Origin: Closterium sp. NIES-65
Lineage: Eukaryota; Streptophyta; Zygnematophyceae; Desmidiales; Closteriaceae
NCBI GenBank assembly: GCA_948144175.1
Contig: CANXME010000213.1
Location: 3,983,001 to 4,047,000 of the forward strand
Length of the DNA stretch: 64,000 nucleotides
Direction: 5' to 3'
Part shown: positions 1 to 11,389 of the stretch, piece by piece
Layout of the letters: every line of letters begins with the position of its first letter
How positions within the stretch are numbered: the stretch's first letter is position 1
Notes under the pieces: generated by a model
Told to the model about the DNA's origin: nothing
Seen by the model: only the letters and a program-made list of their open reading frames with translations
Databases searched by the model: none
Made by a program: the position numbers and the translations under genes

Positions 1-905
1 GCTGCGATAGGCCGTCTCTCACTGCCCTACCTCTTCCCGGATCTCTCTGCCTTCGCCACTGTAGCTGACCTCATCACTCACCTTCGTACTAGTGATCTCC
101 GCTACCGTGCCGCGCTCCCCCCCGACTTCCTAGCCAAGAACCCTCCCCCGATGTACCTCACCCTCTACCACCTCGTCACTCGCCTCCCTGACTCTCTCCG
201 CTCTGTCAGGGACCACTTTCTCGCTCTCTCACCCACCGGTCTCACTGTCGACCTGCTCGAGAAGGAACTCCTTGCAGCTGAGAAGAGCATTGTAGCTGTA
301 GGTGCCTCTCGTGGCGAACCTCGCACTCCCTATTTGAGGGATGTTCCCCCTCCCCCCTTCTCCCCTCCATTGCATCTGCTGCTGCTGTCGACTTCCTCGG
401 TGCTGAGGGGGCCGGAGCTGCGTTCGCTCCCAGTGGGAGGCGCAAGGGCGGCAGGGGCAAGGGGGGCCGGGGTGGCGGAGGTGGCGGCGGGGGAGGTGGT
501 GGTGGAGGGGGTGGAGGGGGCGGCGGCGGTGGCGGCGGTGGTGGGAGTGGTGCTGGTGGTGGGGGGGTCAGTGGCAGAGCCGGGGGTGGTGGCGGCGGCG
601 GTGGTGGAGGTGGCGGGGGTGGTGGTGGCAGTGGCGGCGGCGGTGGAGCTGGTGGCGGGCGCGGTGGAGCAGTGCAGCGTGGCGGGTTCGGTGGGGGCCA
701 GAGGCAGCAGCAGCAGCGTCCCAGCAAGCCCCAGTCGCCCCAGCAACTTCGTGAGTGGTACTCTCAGCGTGGGGGGTCTGGGGGTGGAGGTACCTGCCCG
801 TACGTCATCCGCATAGGTGACCGCACTGGCCAGAGTTGTGGGAGGTTTCACAAGGCGCAGCGCTGTTTCTTTCGCCTTGACAACGCTCTGGCACCACCGC
901 CTTGA
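1..905 (+). pseudogene. Copia A gag remnant
   Basis: The first ~115 codons match the N-terminal gag of copies B and D (for example LPYLFPDLSAF and NPPPMYLTLYHLVTRLPDS). A one-base loss near 340 moves the frame, then a Gly-rich tract is encoded at about 470-665. A PQQLREWY box follows at 735-761, then a C-X13-C-X3-H-X4-C finger. Gag is fused abruptly to integrase near 885; the rest of gag and the whole protease are deleted compared with D. The nucleic-acid-binding role of the finger is inferred from its position. Confidence 0.85.
470..665 (+). repeat. Poly-glycine-coding GGN tract in copia A gag
   Basis: This is a low-complexity run of GGT/GGC/GGG codons with occasional Ser, Val and Ala, just upstream of the gag finger. 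B (about 10290-10500) and D (about 45050-45305) have the same tract at the same place with different lengths and interruptions, so it is a family trait that expands and contracts. Confidence 0.8.
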
Positions 906-1899
906 TCACCCGTCAGTGCAGCGCCTTCCTGGCATGCACTCCCGGTACCTTGTGTCTGGGCTTCCCAGGGTTCTCCCTCCCCTCCCACCGTCGCCTGCTC
1001 CTCCTTCTCTTCCCTGTGTCGAGGGGCGGCAGCGCGCTGCTCCTCACTCCTCCTCGTTCCCTCCCACAGAGGCTCCCCTGCAGACTCTCCACCTGGACGT
1101 GTGGGGCCCAGCCCGCATCCGGGGACAGGGCCACGAGCGGTACTTTCTGCTGGTCGTCGACGACTACACGCGCTACACCACGGTCTTCCCCTTGCGTACC
1201 AAGGGTGAGGTCCCTGATGTCTTGATCCCCTGGATCCGCGCTGCTCGTCTCCAGCTCCGCCAGCGGTTCCAGTCGGACTTTCCTGTCATGCGTCTGCACT
1301 CTGATAGAGGTGGTGAGTTTTCCTCTGACCTCTTGGCAGCCTACTGTGCGGAGCACGGCATCCGCCAGACGTTCACTCTCCCGGCCTCTCCGCAGCAGAA
1401 TTGGGTTGCTGAGCGCCGCATTGGTCTAGTCATGGAGGTCGCTCGTACCTCCATGATCCATGCGGCTGCCCCCCATTTCCTGTGGCCGTTTGCAGTGCAG
1501 TACGCTGCGCATCAGCTCAACCTCTAGCCCCGTGTCTCTGCTCCGGAGACCTCGCCCACCCTGCGTTGGACGGGGGAGGTTGGCGATGCGTCGGTGTTCC
1601 GAGTCCGGGGATGTCGAGCCTTTGTCCGCGATCCGTCCGCGGACAAGCTCTCCTCCCGTGCCGTTCCCTGTGTCTTCCTTGGCTTCGTCCCTGACGTGCC
1701 TGGCTGGCAGTTTTACCACCCAACCTCGCGCCGTGTCTTCCCCTCTCAGGACGTCACCTTTGACGAGTCGGTACCCTTTTACCATCTCTTCCCCTACCGC
1801 ACTGCCCCGCTCCCCCCCCCGCCGCTCTTCCTCACCCCAGGTGTCCCGTCGGTAGACCCCCTTCCTCCCCAGGGTGCTGCTCCCTCAGGTGTTTCCTAG
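885..1899 (+). pseudogene. Copia A integrase remnant
   Basis: The frame opens with the pre-integrase zinc-binding region (WHHRLDHPS, later LPCVEGR), then the catalytic core: LHLDVWGPARIRG, RLHSDRGGEFSS and a degenerate SPQQNWVAERR, giving D, D and E in order. In-frame TAG stops at 1525-1527 and 1897-1899 both stand where copy C has CAG. The Gly usually found in QQNG is Trp here. Integration of copia cDNA is the known family function; this copy cannot make an intact enzyme. Confidence 0.88.
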
Positions 1900-2640
1900 G
1901 TAGACCCGGTCAAGCCTGTAGAGGTAGCTGTTGACTCTGGTCCTGCGCGAGGTGCTGAGCGTGCTGAGCTTGGTGGTGCTGGGTCTGGGGGTACTGAGAC
2001 TGGGGGTGCTGAGCCTGGGGGTGCGGATACTGGGGTGCCGAGTCTGGGGGTGCGGAGACTGCGGGAGCTGAGCCTGGGGGTGCTGAGCCTGGGGGTGCCG
2101 CGACCGGGGGTGCTGAGCCTAGAGGAGTTGAGGCTGGGGGTTATGAGACTTACCGTACTGCGCCTGTTGGCGCTCCCTCTTCACAGCAGCTGCGTGAGTG
2201 GTACTCCCAGAGTTACAGCCTCCGTCGTGGGGCTACTGGAGCTGGGGGGTTTGCTGGAGTTGGGGCTGGTGGCCCTACGGGTGCAGTGTCGCAGCCGAAG
2301 CCTCCCTCCCCTCAGCGGCTACGTGAGTGGTACGCTCGGCGCTGCAGCCTCCGGAGTGGAGCTCCTGGTGTTGAGGTGCCTCCCGCTGGAGGCCCTGCTA
2401 CTACTAGAGGTCCTGGAGCTGCTGGAGGTGCTGCTGGTGCTGGTGCTGCTGGAGGTGCTACTAGTGCTGCTGGTGCTGGTGCTGCTGGAGGTGCTGCTGG
2501 TGCTGCTGGAGGTACTGGAGCTGCTGGAGGTGTTGCAGGTGCTGTTGGAGGTCCTGGAGCTGCTGGAGGTGCTGCTGGTGCTGGTCCGGCTGGAGGTTCT
2601 GGTGCTGTCTCTGCTGGTTTTAGGGGCGCTTCACGGCCGC
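1900..2640 (+). repeat. Copia A integrase-RT linker, tandem repeats and two LREWY boxes
   Basis: About 1935-2165 is built from degenerate copies of a 15-base unit that reads as Ala-Glu-Pro-Gly-Gly in intact copies. Two boxes, SSQQLREWY (2178-2204) and SPQRLREWY (2307-2333), follow in one frame. From about 2390 to 2610 the DNA is runs of GGTGCTGCTGG-type triplets coding Gly and Ala. The segment joins integrase to RT and varies greatly between copies. Confidence 0.7.
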
Positions 2641-4419
2641 GGCCGTACTTCGTTCCGCTCCTTCAGCAGGTTCTTGGTCAGCCGCCTCCTCCTGGTCCTC
2701 CTCCCTCCTTAGAGTGTCCTCCGCCTGTCCACTCGCAGTCACTGCTACCGCCTGCCTCGCCACTTCCTGGTCCTTCTCCCTACATTGGTCCGACAGGCGG
2801 TCTTACAGAGCGTCGTGAGCCTGAGTCTCATCCTGTGTCGCCTGAGTCTCGTCCTGCGTCGCCTGTTTGTGCTGCTCGCACTGGTCGCCGTGTTCCGCGC
2901 GAGCGTTTTCCACCTGGCCCTGGCACACACTATATGACTCTGCGTCCTTCCACTGCTCCACAGTGTGTCCCTCTGCCGTCTCCTCCTGCGTCCTCTCTTC
3001 CTGCCCTTGCTGACCCGAAGTCTGACTCTCTTCGTGCTGCCAGTCCTACAGTCACGTGTCTCCTGGCCACTGCTGTCACTGACCCTTCCTTTGAGTCTGC
3101 TGCTGCGTCTACCCTAGTTGCTGAGCTTGTCGACTTTGCTGCTAGCTGTCGTCTAGACTACGCCGCGAGTCTTGTTGCTGAGTCTGAGTCTGTCTGTCCT
3201 CCGTCCGTCGGGGGTGAGTGTGCTCTAGGCACGGACGTCCTTGAGGACAGACAGGAGGACCTTGAGTGTCTTGCAGCCGCTGCGCCTCATCTCGTGTCCA
3301 TGCTGCTTGCCCCTGAGGGAGACCCGGATGCTCCAGACATCCCGACCCTGCGCTCTTACGCTGAGGCGATCGCGGGTGAGTACTCCTCTCAGTGGCAGTC
3401 AGCCATGGACGCAGAGATGGCATCCTGGAAGTCCACTGGCACTTACGTCGACGAGGTTCCCCCTCCTGGGGCGAACATCGTCAGTGGCATGTGGATTTTC
3501 AGGGTGAAGCGGCCGCCAGGTTCTCCGCCTGTCTTCAAGGCTCGTTACGTTGCTCGAGGCTTCAGTCAGCGAGAGGGAGTAGACTTCTTTCAGACCTTCT
3601 CTCCCACCCCGAAGATGACCACTCTTCGGGTGCTACTGCACGTTGCTGCTCAGCGTGACTACGAGCTTCACTCTCTTGACTTCAGCACAGCTTTTTTGCA
3701 GGGCAGCCTGCACGAGGAGATCTGGCTGCGCCGCCCTCCTGGCTTCACTGGGTCGTTTCCTCCTGGTACCCAATGGAGCCTCCGGCGGCCGGTCTACAGT
3801 CTTCGCCAGGCACCATGTGAGTGGCACGACACACTGAGGACTACTCTTGCGGCTCTTGGGTTCGCGCCTTCTACTGCTGACCCGTCGCTGTTTCTGCGCA
3901 CCGACACGTTGTTGCCGCCGTTCTACATCCTCGTGTACGTCGACGACTTGGTCTTTGCCATTGCTGACACTGAGGCTCTCTCCCACGTGAAGTCGGAGCT
4001 GCAGAAGAGACACACGTGCACAGATCTGGGTGAACTGCGCAGCTACCTTGGCTTGCAGATCACCCGGGACAGAGCACGCCGCACCATCACACTGACTCAG
4101 TCATACATGGTGCAGCAGGTCCTTCAGCGCCTTCGCTTCATCTGGTCCTCAGCACAGGCCACTCCTCTGGCTACAGGTCACTCGCTCTCAGCTCTGCCTT
4201 CGGATGAGTCCGTAGAGCCGAGTGGTCCTTACCCAGAGCTAGTTGGCTGCCTCATGTACCTGATGACTTGCACTCGTCCTGACCTACCGTACCCTCTTGG
4301 CATACTGGCCCGCTACGTGGCTCCTGGTAGGCACCGAAAGGTGCACTGGGATGCTGCAAAGAGGGTATTGCGCTACTTGTGCAGTACATCGAGCATGGGG
4401 CTCGTGCTTGGAGGGAGGA
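2640..4419 (+). pseudogene. Copia A reverse transcriptase remnant (interrupted)
   Basis: The frame is open through a Ser/Pro-rich spacer into a copia RT (RVT_2 type). It carries WKSTGTYVDEVPPPGAN, the motif A region LDFSTAFLQG and the catalytic YVDDLVF. It stops being copia at LVLGGR (about 4417), where the G LTR begins; the remaining RNase H codons lie at 32585-33068. RT would copy the element RNA, but with protease gone and upstream stops present this is a remnant. Confidence 0.9.
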
Positions 4420-4820
4420 TGTGGGAGGACGTCCCCGTTATAATATTTTCTCACTATTATATTTTTCCGTTATCCTATTCTCCCTTTTCTTCTGTTTTTT
4501 TGGTCTTTATCTCATCTCAATCGGCCTACTATTCTATTTTCTAGAGCCTTCTATTTATTTCTTTTATTTCCTACTTTTCCAACCGACATACCTATTGTAC
4601 GGCACCGACAGCGCCGACAGTGGTGTATACGGTGTAATCTGGGCGTAATCCCAAGTGCCAATAGCCTTGCGTGCTTGTGCGCACTTGTGATTGTAGTATC
4701 GGGAAGGGCGTGTTCCCGAAGGTTCGTTTTATCTCGTTTATCCTTGTATTTTCCGAGTATAAAAATGCATTGTATTCAGTTTTAGTGACAAGTTTCGATT
4801 GAGAATTCGATCCTGTGACA
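4420..4820 (+). repeat. 5' LTR of G
   Basis: It begins TGTGGGAGGACG and ends TGTGACA, and matches 32178-32579 nearly throughout. The TG...CA ends are canonical. A short AT-rich element (gagtataaaaatgc, near 4757) could be the TATA box of the LTR promoter. This copy cuts the RT of element A. Confidence 0.95.
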
Positions 4821-4822
4821 CT

Positions 4823-4836
4823 TGGTAATCAGAGCC
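4823..4836 (+). other. Primer binding site of G
   Basis: TGGTAATCAGAGCC begins two bases after the LTR. It resembles the initiator tRNA-Met complement TGGTATCAGAGC used by many plant LTR elements, with one extra A. Element H has the unaltered form at 36740. Confidence 0.75.
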
Positions 4837-4943
4837 GTTCTCACTCGACGACTCTTGGCTAAGCAGCGGTCGCGGAAAAAATCGCCTCGAAAAACCGCCG
4901 GGGGCGACCAATTCGACGCCGATTACTGGTAAGCACAAGTTCC

Positions 4944-5064
4944 TGAGAAAACTGAAACGAGAATGATTGACTAAGGAACGAAAGTGATACAAATATGCAA
5001 CCCTAGAAATGTGTACCCCATATAGGCTACCCCACTATAGCCTACACAACATTATAATTTGACA
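4944..5064 (-). repeat. 3' LTR of copia B (121 bp)
   Basis: On the minus strand it starts TGTCAAATTATAATG and ends TTTTCTCA. Only 121 bp long, it is very short for a copia LTR. It contains the family core TAGGCTATAGTGGGGTA. Confidence 0.93.
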
Positions 5065-5076
5065 CACCCCCATAGG
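5065..5076 (-). other. Polypurine tract of copia B
   Basis: Read on the minus strand, CCTATGGGGGTG directly precedes the LTR start TGTCA. A, D and F have the same tract at the same place, so it is the likely plus-strand DNA primer. Confidence 0.8.
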
Positions 5077-7954
5077 CAAAGTGGGGGAGAACAAGGGGTC
5101 ACAAGACCAGTCAAGCAAAACAAAGCAAAGCTCAGGGTGGATCACAAAGTCACCACACATTCCGAGCACAAGTTCAAGGCCAGAAGGCCAGTTCACATGC
5201 AGGAACACATATATATATAACAGGCTAAACAAGCAAGAGCAGGAGTATATATATATGTCACAGTACAAGCAAGGTCAAGAAGTGAGTAAGTGAGGCAAGA
5301 CAGGTACAAGACCAAGCTGAGTACAGAAGCGCTGATGATCACAAGGCGCAAGTACCTTAGTGAAGATATCAGCAGTGTTGGCCTCAGAGGCCACGTACGC
5401 AAGTCGCAACTGACCACGCTGCTGCAGCTCACGAGCAAGAAAGTAGCGGAGAGCAATGTGCTTCGTTTTGTGCTCCAGGCGCTACTCCCGACACAAGGCC
5501 AGCATGGCCTTGTTGTCTACGTACAGCACTGGAGGAGAACGAGGCCGCTCTCCGAGGTCAGTCAGCAGGTAGGTGAGCCAGCGAAGCTCCTGAGCAGCCA
5601 TGGCTCCGGCGTAGATCTCAGCCTCACAACTGGAGCCGAGAACAGAAGACGAGCGAGTAGCCCACCACGAAACAGAGCCGGAACCAAGGCTGAAGGTGTA
5701 ACCCTGTGACGATCGCTGTGTAGCCTGGTCGTCAGCCCAAGAAGCGTCTGCGTGCCCAGTGAGGACCACTGGACTCTGCCCTCCAAGCACTAGCCCCATG
5801 CCCGACGTACTGCACAAGTAGCGCAACACCCTCTTCGCTGCAGCCATGTGCTCTGGTCTGTGTCTCCCAGGAGCAACATAGCGTGCAAGAATGCTAAGAG
5901 GGTATGCAAGGTCAGGTCGTGTGCAGGTCATCAGGTACATGAGGCAGCCAACAAGCTCTGGGTACGGGCCACTCGACTCTACGGACTCATCCGAAGGCAG
6001 AGCTGAGAGCGAGTGGCGAGTAGGCAGAGGAGTGGCCTGAGGCGAGGAGTACGTGAAGCCGAAGCGCTGAAGGGCCTGCTGCACCATGTGTGACTGAGTC
6101 AGGGTAATGGTGCGGCGTGCTCTGTCCCGGGTGATCTGCAAGCCAAGATAGCTGCGCAGTTCACCCAGGTCTGTGCACGTGTGTCTCTTCTGCAGCTCGG
6201 ACTTCGCTTGGGCGAGTCCAGCAGTGTCAGCAGTGGCAAAGACCAAGTCGTCGATGTACACGAGGATGTAGAACGGTGGCAGAGAGGTGTCGGTGCGCAG
6301 AAACAGCGACGGGTCAGCAGTAGAGGGAGCAAACCCAAGAGCCGCAAGCGTAGTCCTCAGTGTGTCGTGCCACTCGCGCGGTGCCTAGCGGAGACCGTAG
6401 ACTGGCCGTCGGAGGCTCCACTGGGTGCCAGGAGGGAAAGTCCCAGTGAAGCCAGGTGGACGACTCAGCCAGATCTCCTCGTGTAGGCTACCCTGCAAGA
6501 AAACAGTGCTGAAGTCAAGGGAGTGAAGCTCGTAGTCACGCTTAGCGGCTATGTGTAGCAGCACCCAAAGAGTGGTCATCTTCGGGGTGGGAGAGAAGGT
6601 CTGAAAGTAGTCAACTCCCTGCCGCTGACTGAAGCCACGAGCCACGTAACGCGCCTTGAAGACAGGTGGAGAACCTGGCGGCCGCTTCACCCTGAAGATC
6701 CACATGCCACTGACGATGTTCGCCCCAGGAGGGGGAACTGCGTCAACGTAGGTGCCTGTGGACTTCCAGGAAGCCATCTCTGCATCCATAGCTGCCTGCC
6801 ACTGAGAGGAGTAGGGACCCTCTACGGCCTCCGCGTAAGAGCGCGGAGTCGGGATGTCAAGTGCATCCGGGTCTCCCTCAGGGGTAAGCAGTACGGACAC
6901 GAGATGAGGTGAAGCAGCAGCCAGACACTAGAACTCCTCCTGCCTGTCCTCAAGGACGTCCGTGCCAAGAGCACACTCACCCCCGACGAACGGAGGACAG
7001 ACAGACTCAGACTCAGCAACAAGACTAGCAGCGTAGTCTAGACGATAGCGAGCAGCAAAATCGACGAGCTCAGCAACAAGAGCAGACGCAGCAGTGGACT
7101 CAAAGGAGGGGTCAGTGACGACAATAGCAAGGAGACGCGTGACAGTAGGACTGGCAGCATGAAGAGAGTCCGACTCCGGGTCGGCAAGTGCAGGAAGAGA
7201 GGACTCAGGAGGAGAAGGCAAAGGGGCACGCAGAGGAGCAGTGGACAGACGCAGAGACATCCGGTGCGTGCCAGGGACAGGAGGAGGACGCTGACGCGAA
7301 CCGCGACCACTAGTGCGAGCAGCACGAACAGGCGACGCAGGACAAGACGCAGGCTCACGACGCTCAGCAAGACCTCCAGTAGGACCAGTGTAGGGAGAAG
7401 GAGCAGGCAGTGGGGAGGCCGGCGGAAGCTGTGACGGGGACTGGACAGGCGGAGGACACTCTAAGGGAGGAGGAAGACCAAGAACCTGCTGAAGGAGCGG
7501 AACGAAGTACGGCCGAGGCCGCGCGGCGACTCAAGACACAGCAGGGACAGCACCAGCGCCAACACCACCGCGAGCTGCAGGACCTCCAGCAGGACCAGCA
7601 GCACCCGCAGCAGGACCAGAGCCAGCAGCACCTCCAGCAGCACCAGTAGCACCCCCAGCAGAACCGTCTCCAGGACTGACAGCAGTAGCCTCAGCGCCAA
7701 CACCCTCAGCAGCTCCAGCTCCAGGCGAACCCGCAGGCCCAGCAGCTCCAGTACTCGCGGCACGAGCACCTCCGGGACCGGCGGCACCAGCACCCTCAGC
7801 AGCCGAAGAAGCTCCAGCAGTACGCCTCCAGCGCCGGGCAAACCACTCACGCAGCTCCTGTGGAGAGAGTGGCTCTCGCCGAGACGAAGCACCCGGAGAA
7901 CCACCAGGCCCAGCACCGCTAGACGCCACACGAGCAGGCCCAGCGGCCGCCGGC

Positions 7955-8230
7955 TCCGCACCCCCAGGCTCAGCAGCTCCAGACGTGGCACCCCCAGGCT
8001 CAGCACCTCCAGACGTAGGACCTCCAGGCTCAGCACCCCCAGGCGTAGCACCCCTAGGCTCAGCACCCCCAGGCGTAGCACCCCAGGGCTCAGCACCCCC
8101 AGGCGCAGCACCCCCAAGCTCAGCACCCCCAGTAGTACCACCCGATGGCCCAGCACCCCCAGGCGTAGTACCCACCCGCGCAGCACCCCCAGAGTCAGCA
8201 CCCCCAGGCTCAGCACCCACAGCAGCACCA
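7955..8230 (-). repeat. AEPGG-coding 15-bp array in copia B
   Basis: On the minus strand this is a run of GGTGCTGAGCCTGGG-like units, each coding five residues such as GAEPG, between integrase and the LREWF box (7840-7866). Units vary by point changes. The array keeps the frame, as expected when units are multiples of three. Confidence 0.85.
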
Positions 8231-10289
8231 GAGTCACCAGTAACCTCGACCGCGTCTACCTGGGACACACCTGAAGGGGCAGGACCCTGAGGGGGGAGGG
8301 GGTCTATCGGGGGGGGGGGACCTGGCACAAGGAAGAGCGGTGGCGGGGGGAGGGAAGGAGTGCGGTAGGGGAAGAGGCGGTAGTAGGGGACCGACTCGTC
8401 AAACGTGACGTCCTGAGAGGAGAGAACACGACGAGAGGTGGGGTGGTAGAACTGCCACCCTGGCGCGTCAGGGGGGAAGCCAAGGAAGACGCAAGGAGCA
8501 GCACGAGGGGACAGCTTGTCCGCAGACAAGTCGCGGACAAACGCCCGAGATCCCCAGACACGGAACGCAGACGCATCGCCTACCTTCCCCGTCCACAGCA
8601 AAGCTGGGGAGGTCTCCGACCTGGAGACCCTGGGGTGAACGTTGATCTCATGCGCCGCGTACCGGACCGCAAACGGCCACAGAAAATGGGGGGCAGCCGC
8701 ATGCATCATGGACGTACGAGCGACGTCAATGACCATGCCAATGCGGCGCTCAGCATTCCCATTTTGTTGTGGAGAGTCCAGAAGCGTAAAGGTCTGGCGG
8801 ATGCCTCGCGCACAGAAGTAGGCTCGGAGAAGGCCAGAGGAGAACTCTCCGCCTCTGTCAGAGTGCAGACGCAGAACAGGATAGTCCGAGCCGAAGCTCC
8901 TCCTGAGCTGGAGACGAGCTGCGCGGATCCAGTCGATCAACACCTCAGTGACATCGCCCTTGCTGCGCAAGGGGAAGACTGTGGTGTAACGCGAGTAGTC
9001 GTCAACCACCAGCAGAAAATAGCGCTCGTGACCCTGTCCACGGACGCGGGCCGGGCCCCACACGTCCATGTGAAGCGTCTGCAGCGGGGCCTCTGTCGGG
9101 GGAAACGGAGAGGAGTGAGGAGCAGCCCGTAGCCGCCCCTCGACACAGGGGACACAGGAAGGACCAGGCCCCGAAGGAAGGGGAGGGAGGGACCGGGGAA
9201 GACCAGAGACAAGGACACGGGAAGCCATGCCTCGGAGACGAGGCAGGGAGCTGTGACCAAGACGGTGGTGCCACAAGAGAGTCTCGTGAGACAGGAGGGG
9301 ACACGAGCAGGGGGCAGACTCACGACCAGACGTGGGCGCTGCAGCAAACACCTGACCCGACGCAGCTACCTGACCAGACGCAGGGACAGGAGGAGACTCA
9401 GTGGTCAGGGTGTAGAGGCTCGACCCCGGCCGACGCGTAAACGTGGCCAGGTGCCGGCCTGTGCGAGCGTCCGAGCAGTGGGTCACCCGCTGACTCGCAG
9501 GAGTAAACTGGTGAAACCCCGCATCCTGCAGGTCAGCACCACTCACCAAGTTCGTAGAGAACGAGGGGAGGTAAAGACCAGACAAGGTGCCAGAGGGGGC
9601 AGCCGGACACGGGAGGACAGTGGAGAAGTGAGAGAGGACAGGACCCCCAGAGGGGTCTGCCAGGGAGACTGCAACCGGCCGACCAAGCGGCGTGAGTGTG
9701 GTGCGGTCTCGAAAGAAGGAGCGAGAAGCCCCTGAGTCAAGTGTGAATGTGAGGGAGGCCGAAGCCGACGCGGTACCTAAGAGCGCAGACTCACCAGTAC
9801 CTGAGGACGCAGACGCATTGGCACCTAGAGCAACAGCCGTACTAGCACCTAGAGCAGCAGCCTCACCAGCACCTTGAGCAGCAGTCTCAATGCCCGGCTC
9901 GGGCGGGAAACACCAGTAACAGTCACCCTCGTCACTATGAGTCACAGCATACATGGCAGCAAGAATAGCATCAAAGTCAAGATCAAAGATAGCTACACCT
10001 GCCCTAGACAGCTCTCCCCAGCGGGGGATCTCAGCGGCCTCCGGGAACTGGTGACGCCAAGCGTACGTCAGGCGGCCAAAGCAGCGCTGGGTGGAGTGGG
10101 CACCCCCACACTGCTCACCCGCGCGGTCGCCGGTGCGAAGGACATAGGTGCACGGACCAAAACCCCCACCACGCTGACGCGCAGCGTACCACTCACGGAG
10201 CTGCTGAGGGGGGGGGATGTCCCGAGAACGCTGCTGCTGCTGCTGCTGCTGCTGGCGCTGACCACCACCAGAGCCGCTCCGCTGCGAAG

Positions 10290-10500
10290 CGCCACCCCGA
10301 CCATCTCCACCTCCTCCACCACCGCCTCCTCCACCTCCGCCACCACCGCCACCTCCGCTCCCACCGCTACCGCCTCCGCCGCCTCCGCCTCCACTGCTGC
10401 CACCGACACCTCCACCCCCGCCACCACTCCCACCGCCACCCCCACTCCCTCCGCCGCCTCCACCGCCACCTCCGCCACCCCCGCTAGCTCCACCCGCGCC
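10290..10500 (-). repeat. Poly-glycine-coding tract in copia B gag
   Basis: It reads as long runs of Gly broken by single Ser, Val and Asp, immediately before the LREWY box (10186-10212) and the gag finger. The same tract occurs in A and D. Confidence 0.8.
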
Positions 10501-11389
10501 CTTGCCCCCTTTGCCCTTGCCAGAGCGGCGTCTCCCGCTAGGGGCAGACGCCGCACCGACCAACTCAAGACCAACAAGGTTGGCCGCAGCGGCAGAGGCG
10601 TCAGAGGGCAAAAGGGGGGAAGGAGAACACCCCTCAAAGATGGGGGTGCGAGGGTCACCACGAGAGGCTCCTACAGCGACTATGCTCTTCTCCGCTGCTA
10701 GGAGGGCCTTCTCTAGGAGGTCAACAGTGAGAGTGGTGGGACAGACCGAGAGGAAGTGGTCCCTGAATACACGAAGGGAGTCAGGGAGGCGGGTGACTAT
10801 ATAATAGAGAGTGATGTACATGGGGGGGGGGTTCTTGGCGCAGAACTCAGCAGGAAGCGCAGTGCGGTAGCGAGTGTCACTAGTGCGGAGGTGCGTAATG
10901 AGGTCAGCGACTGTGGGAAAGGCAGCAAGGTCAGAGAAGAGGTACGGCAGCATGAGGCGGCTCAGTGCAGCAGTGGCAGGGGAAGAGTAGCGCGCAACTA
11001 CGGCGTCGTACAAGGTCTGAGCACTCTTGTACTGACTAAAGTGTGCGCGCTCAGTGGTAGGCAGGTGGCGTCGCACAGCAAGACGTGCAGCAGCATCGCG
11101 AGTGGCCCACTAGGAGCGAACAGTGGCGTCGGCATCGGCAGCAGGGGCAGGGGAGGCACCAGAGGTGAGGTCAAAGAGAGAGAGACCGTCTGCCCTATCG
11201 CACTGTAGGAAATGGTGCAGGTCATCTACCCAGACCTCAAAGTCAATGGCCCGACCCTCAGCGTCAAAAGCGAGAACACTGGGGGTGGCCATGACAGCAG
11301 TAGGCTAGCAGTGCTAACTGTAGGACAGGGGCAGTGCAGTGACAGAAGCGCTGCTCTCACCAGATAGGGTGGTTCGGGCAGTTCGGCAG

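Larger units (their letters stand above)
1..4419 (+). mobile_element. Ty1/copia element A, left part (5' end outside window)
   Basis: This is the left portion of a degenerate copia element that resumes at 32580. The order gag, integrase, linker, reverse transcriptase is the copia order. It breaks inside the RT/RNase H region at 4419, where chromovirus G begins. The last five bases, GAGGA (4415-4419), are repeated at 32580-32584, so they are the target duplication of G. The protease region is missing, and several stops and frameshifts show the copy is dead. It belongs to the same family as B, C, D and F. Confidence 0.93.
5275..11292 (-). pseudogene. Copia B gag-pol polyprotein pseudogene
   Basis: It starts at the ATG at 11292 (MATPSVLAFDAEGRAIDFEV) and ends with TGA at 5275. 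All pieces are in one frame. Premature stops lie at 11110 (AAG to TAG), 7531 (GGA to TGA), 6928, 6385 and 5482 (all CAG to TAG relative to other copies); the next codons resume homology each time. Domains in order: gag, Gly tract, C-X13-C-X3-H-X4-C finger, protease (TFTLDSGASRSFF), integrase (HHRLGHSS, DVWGPARVRG, SDRGGEFSSG, QQNGNAERR), AEPGG linker with LREWF box, RT, RNase H. RT and RNase H keep their catalytic motifs. Confidence 0.93.

Noticed and set aside
242-727. Proline-rich minus-strand frame at the start of the window
   Set aside because: It is the antisense of the Gly-rich gag tract (GGN read backwards gives NCC, Pro).
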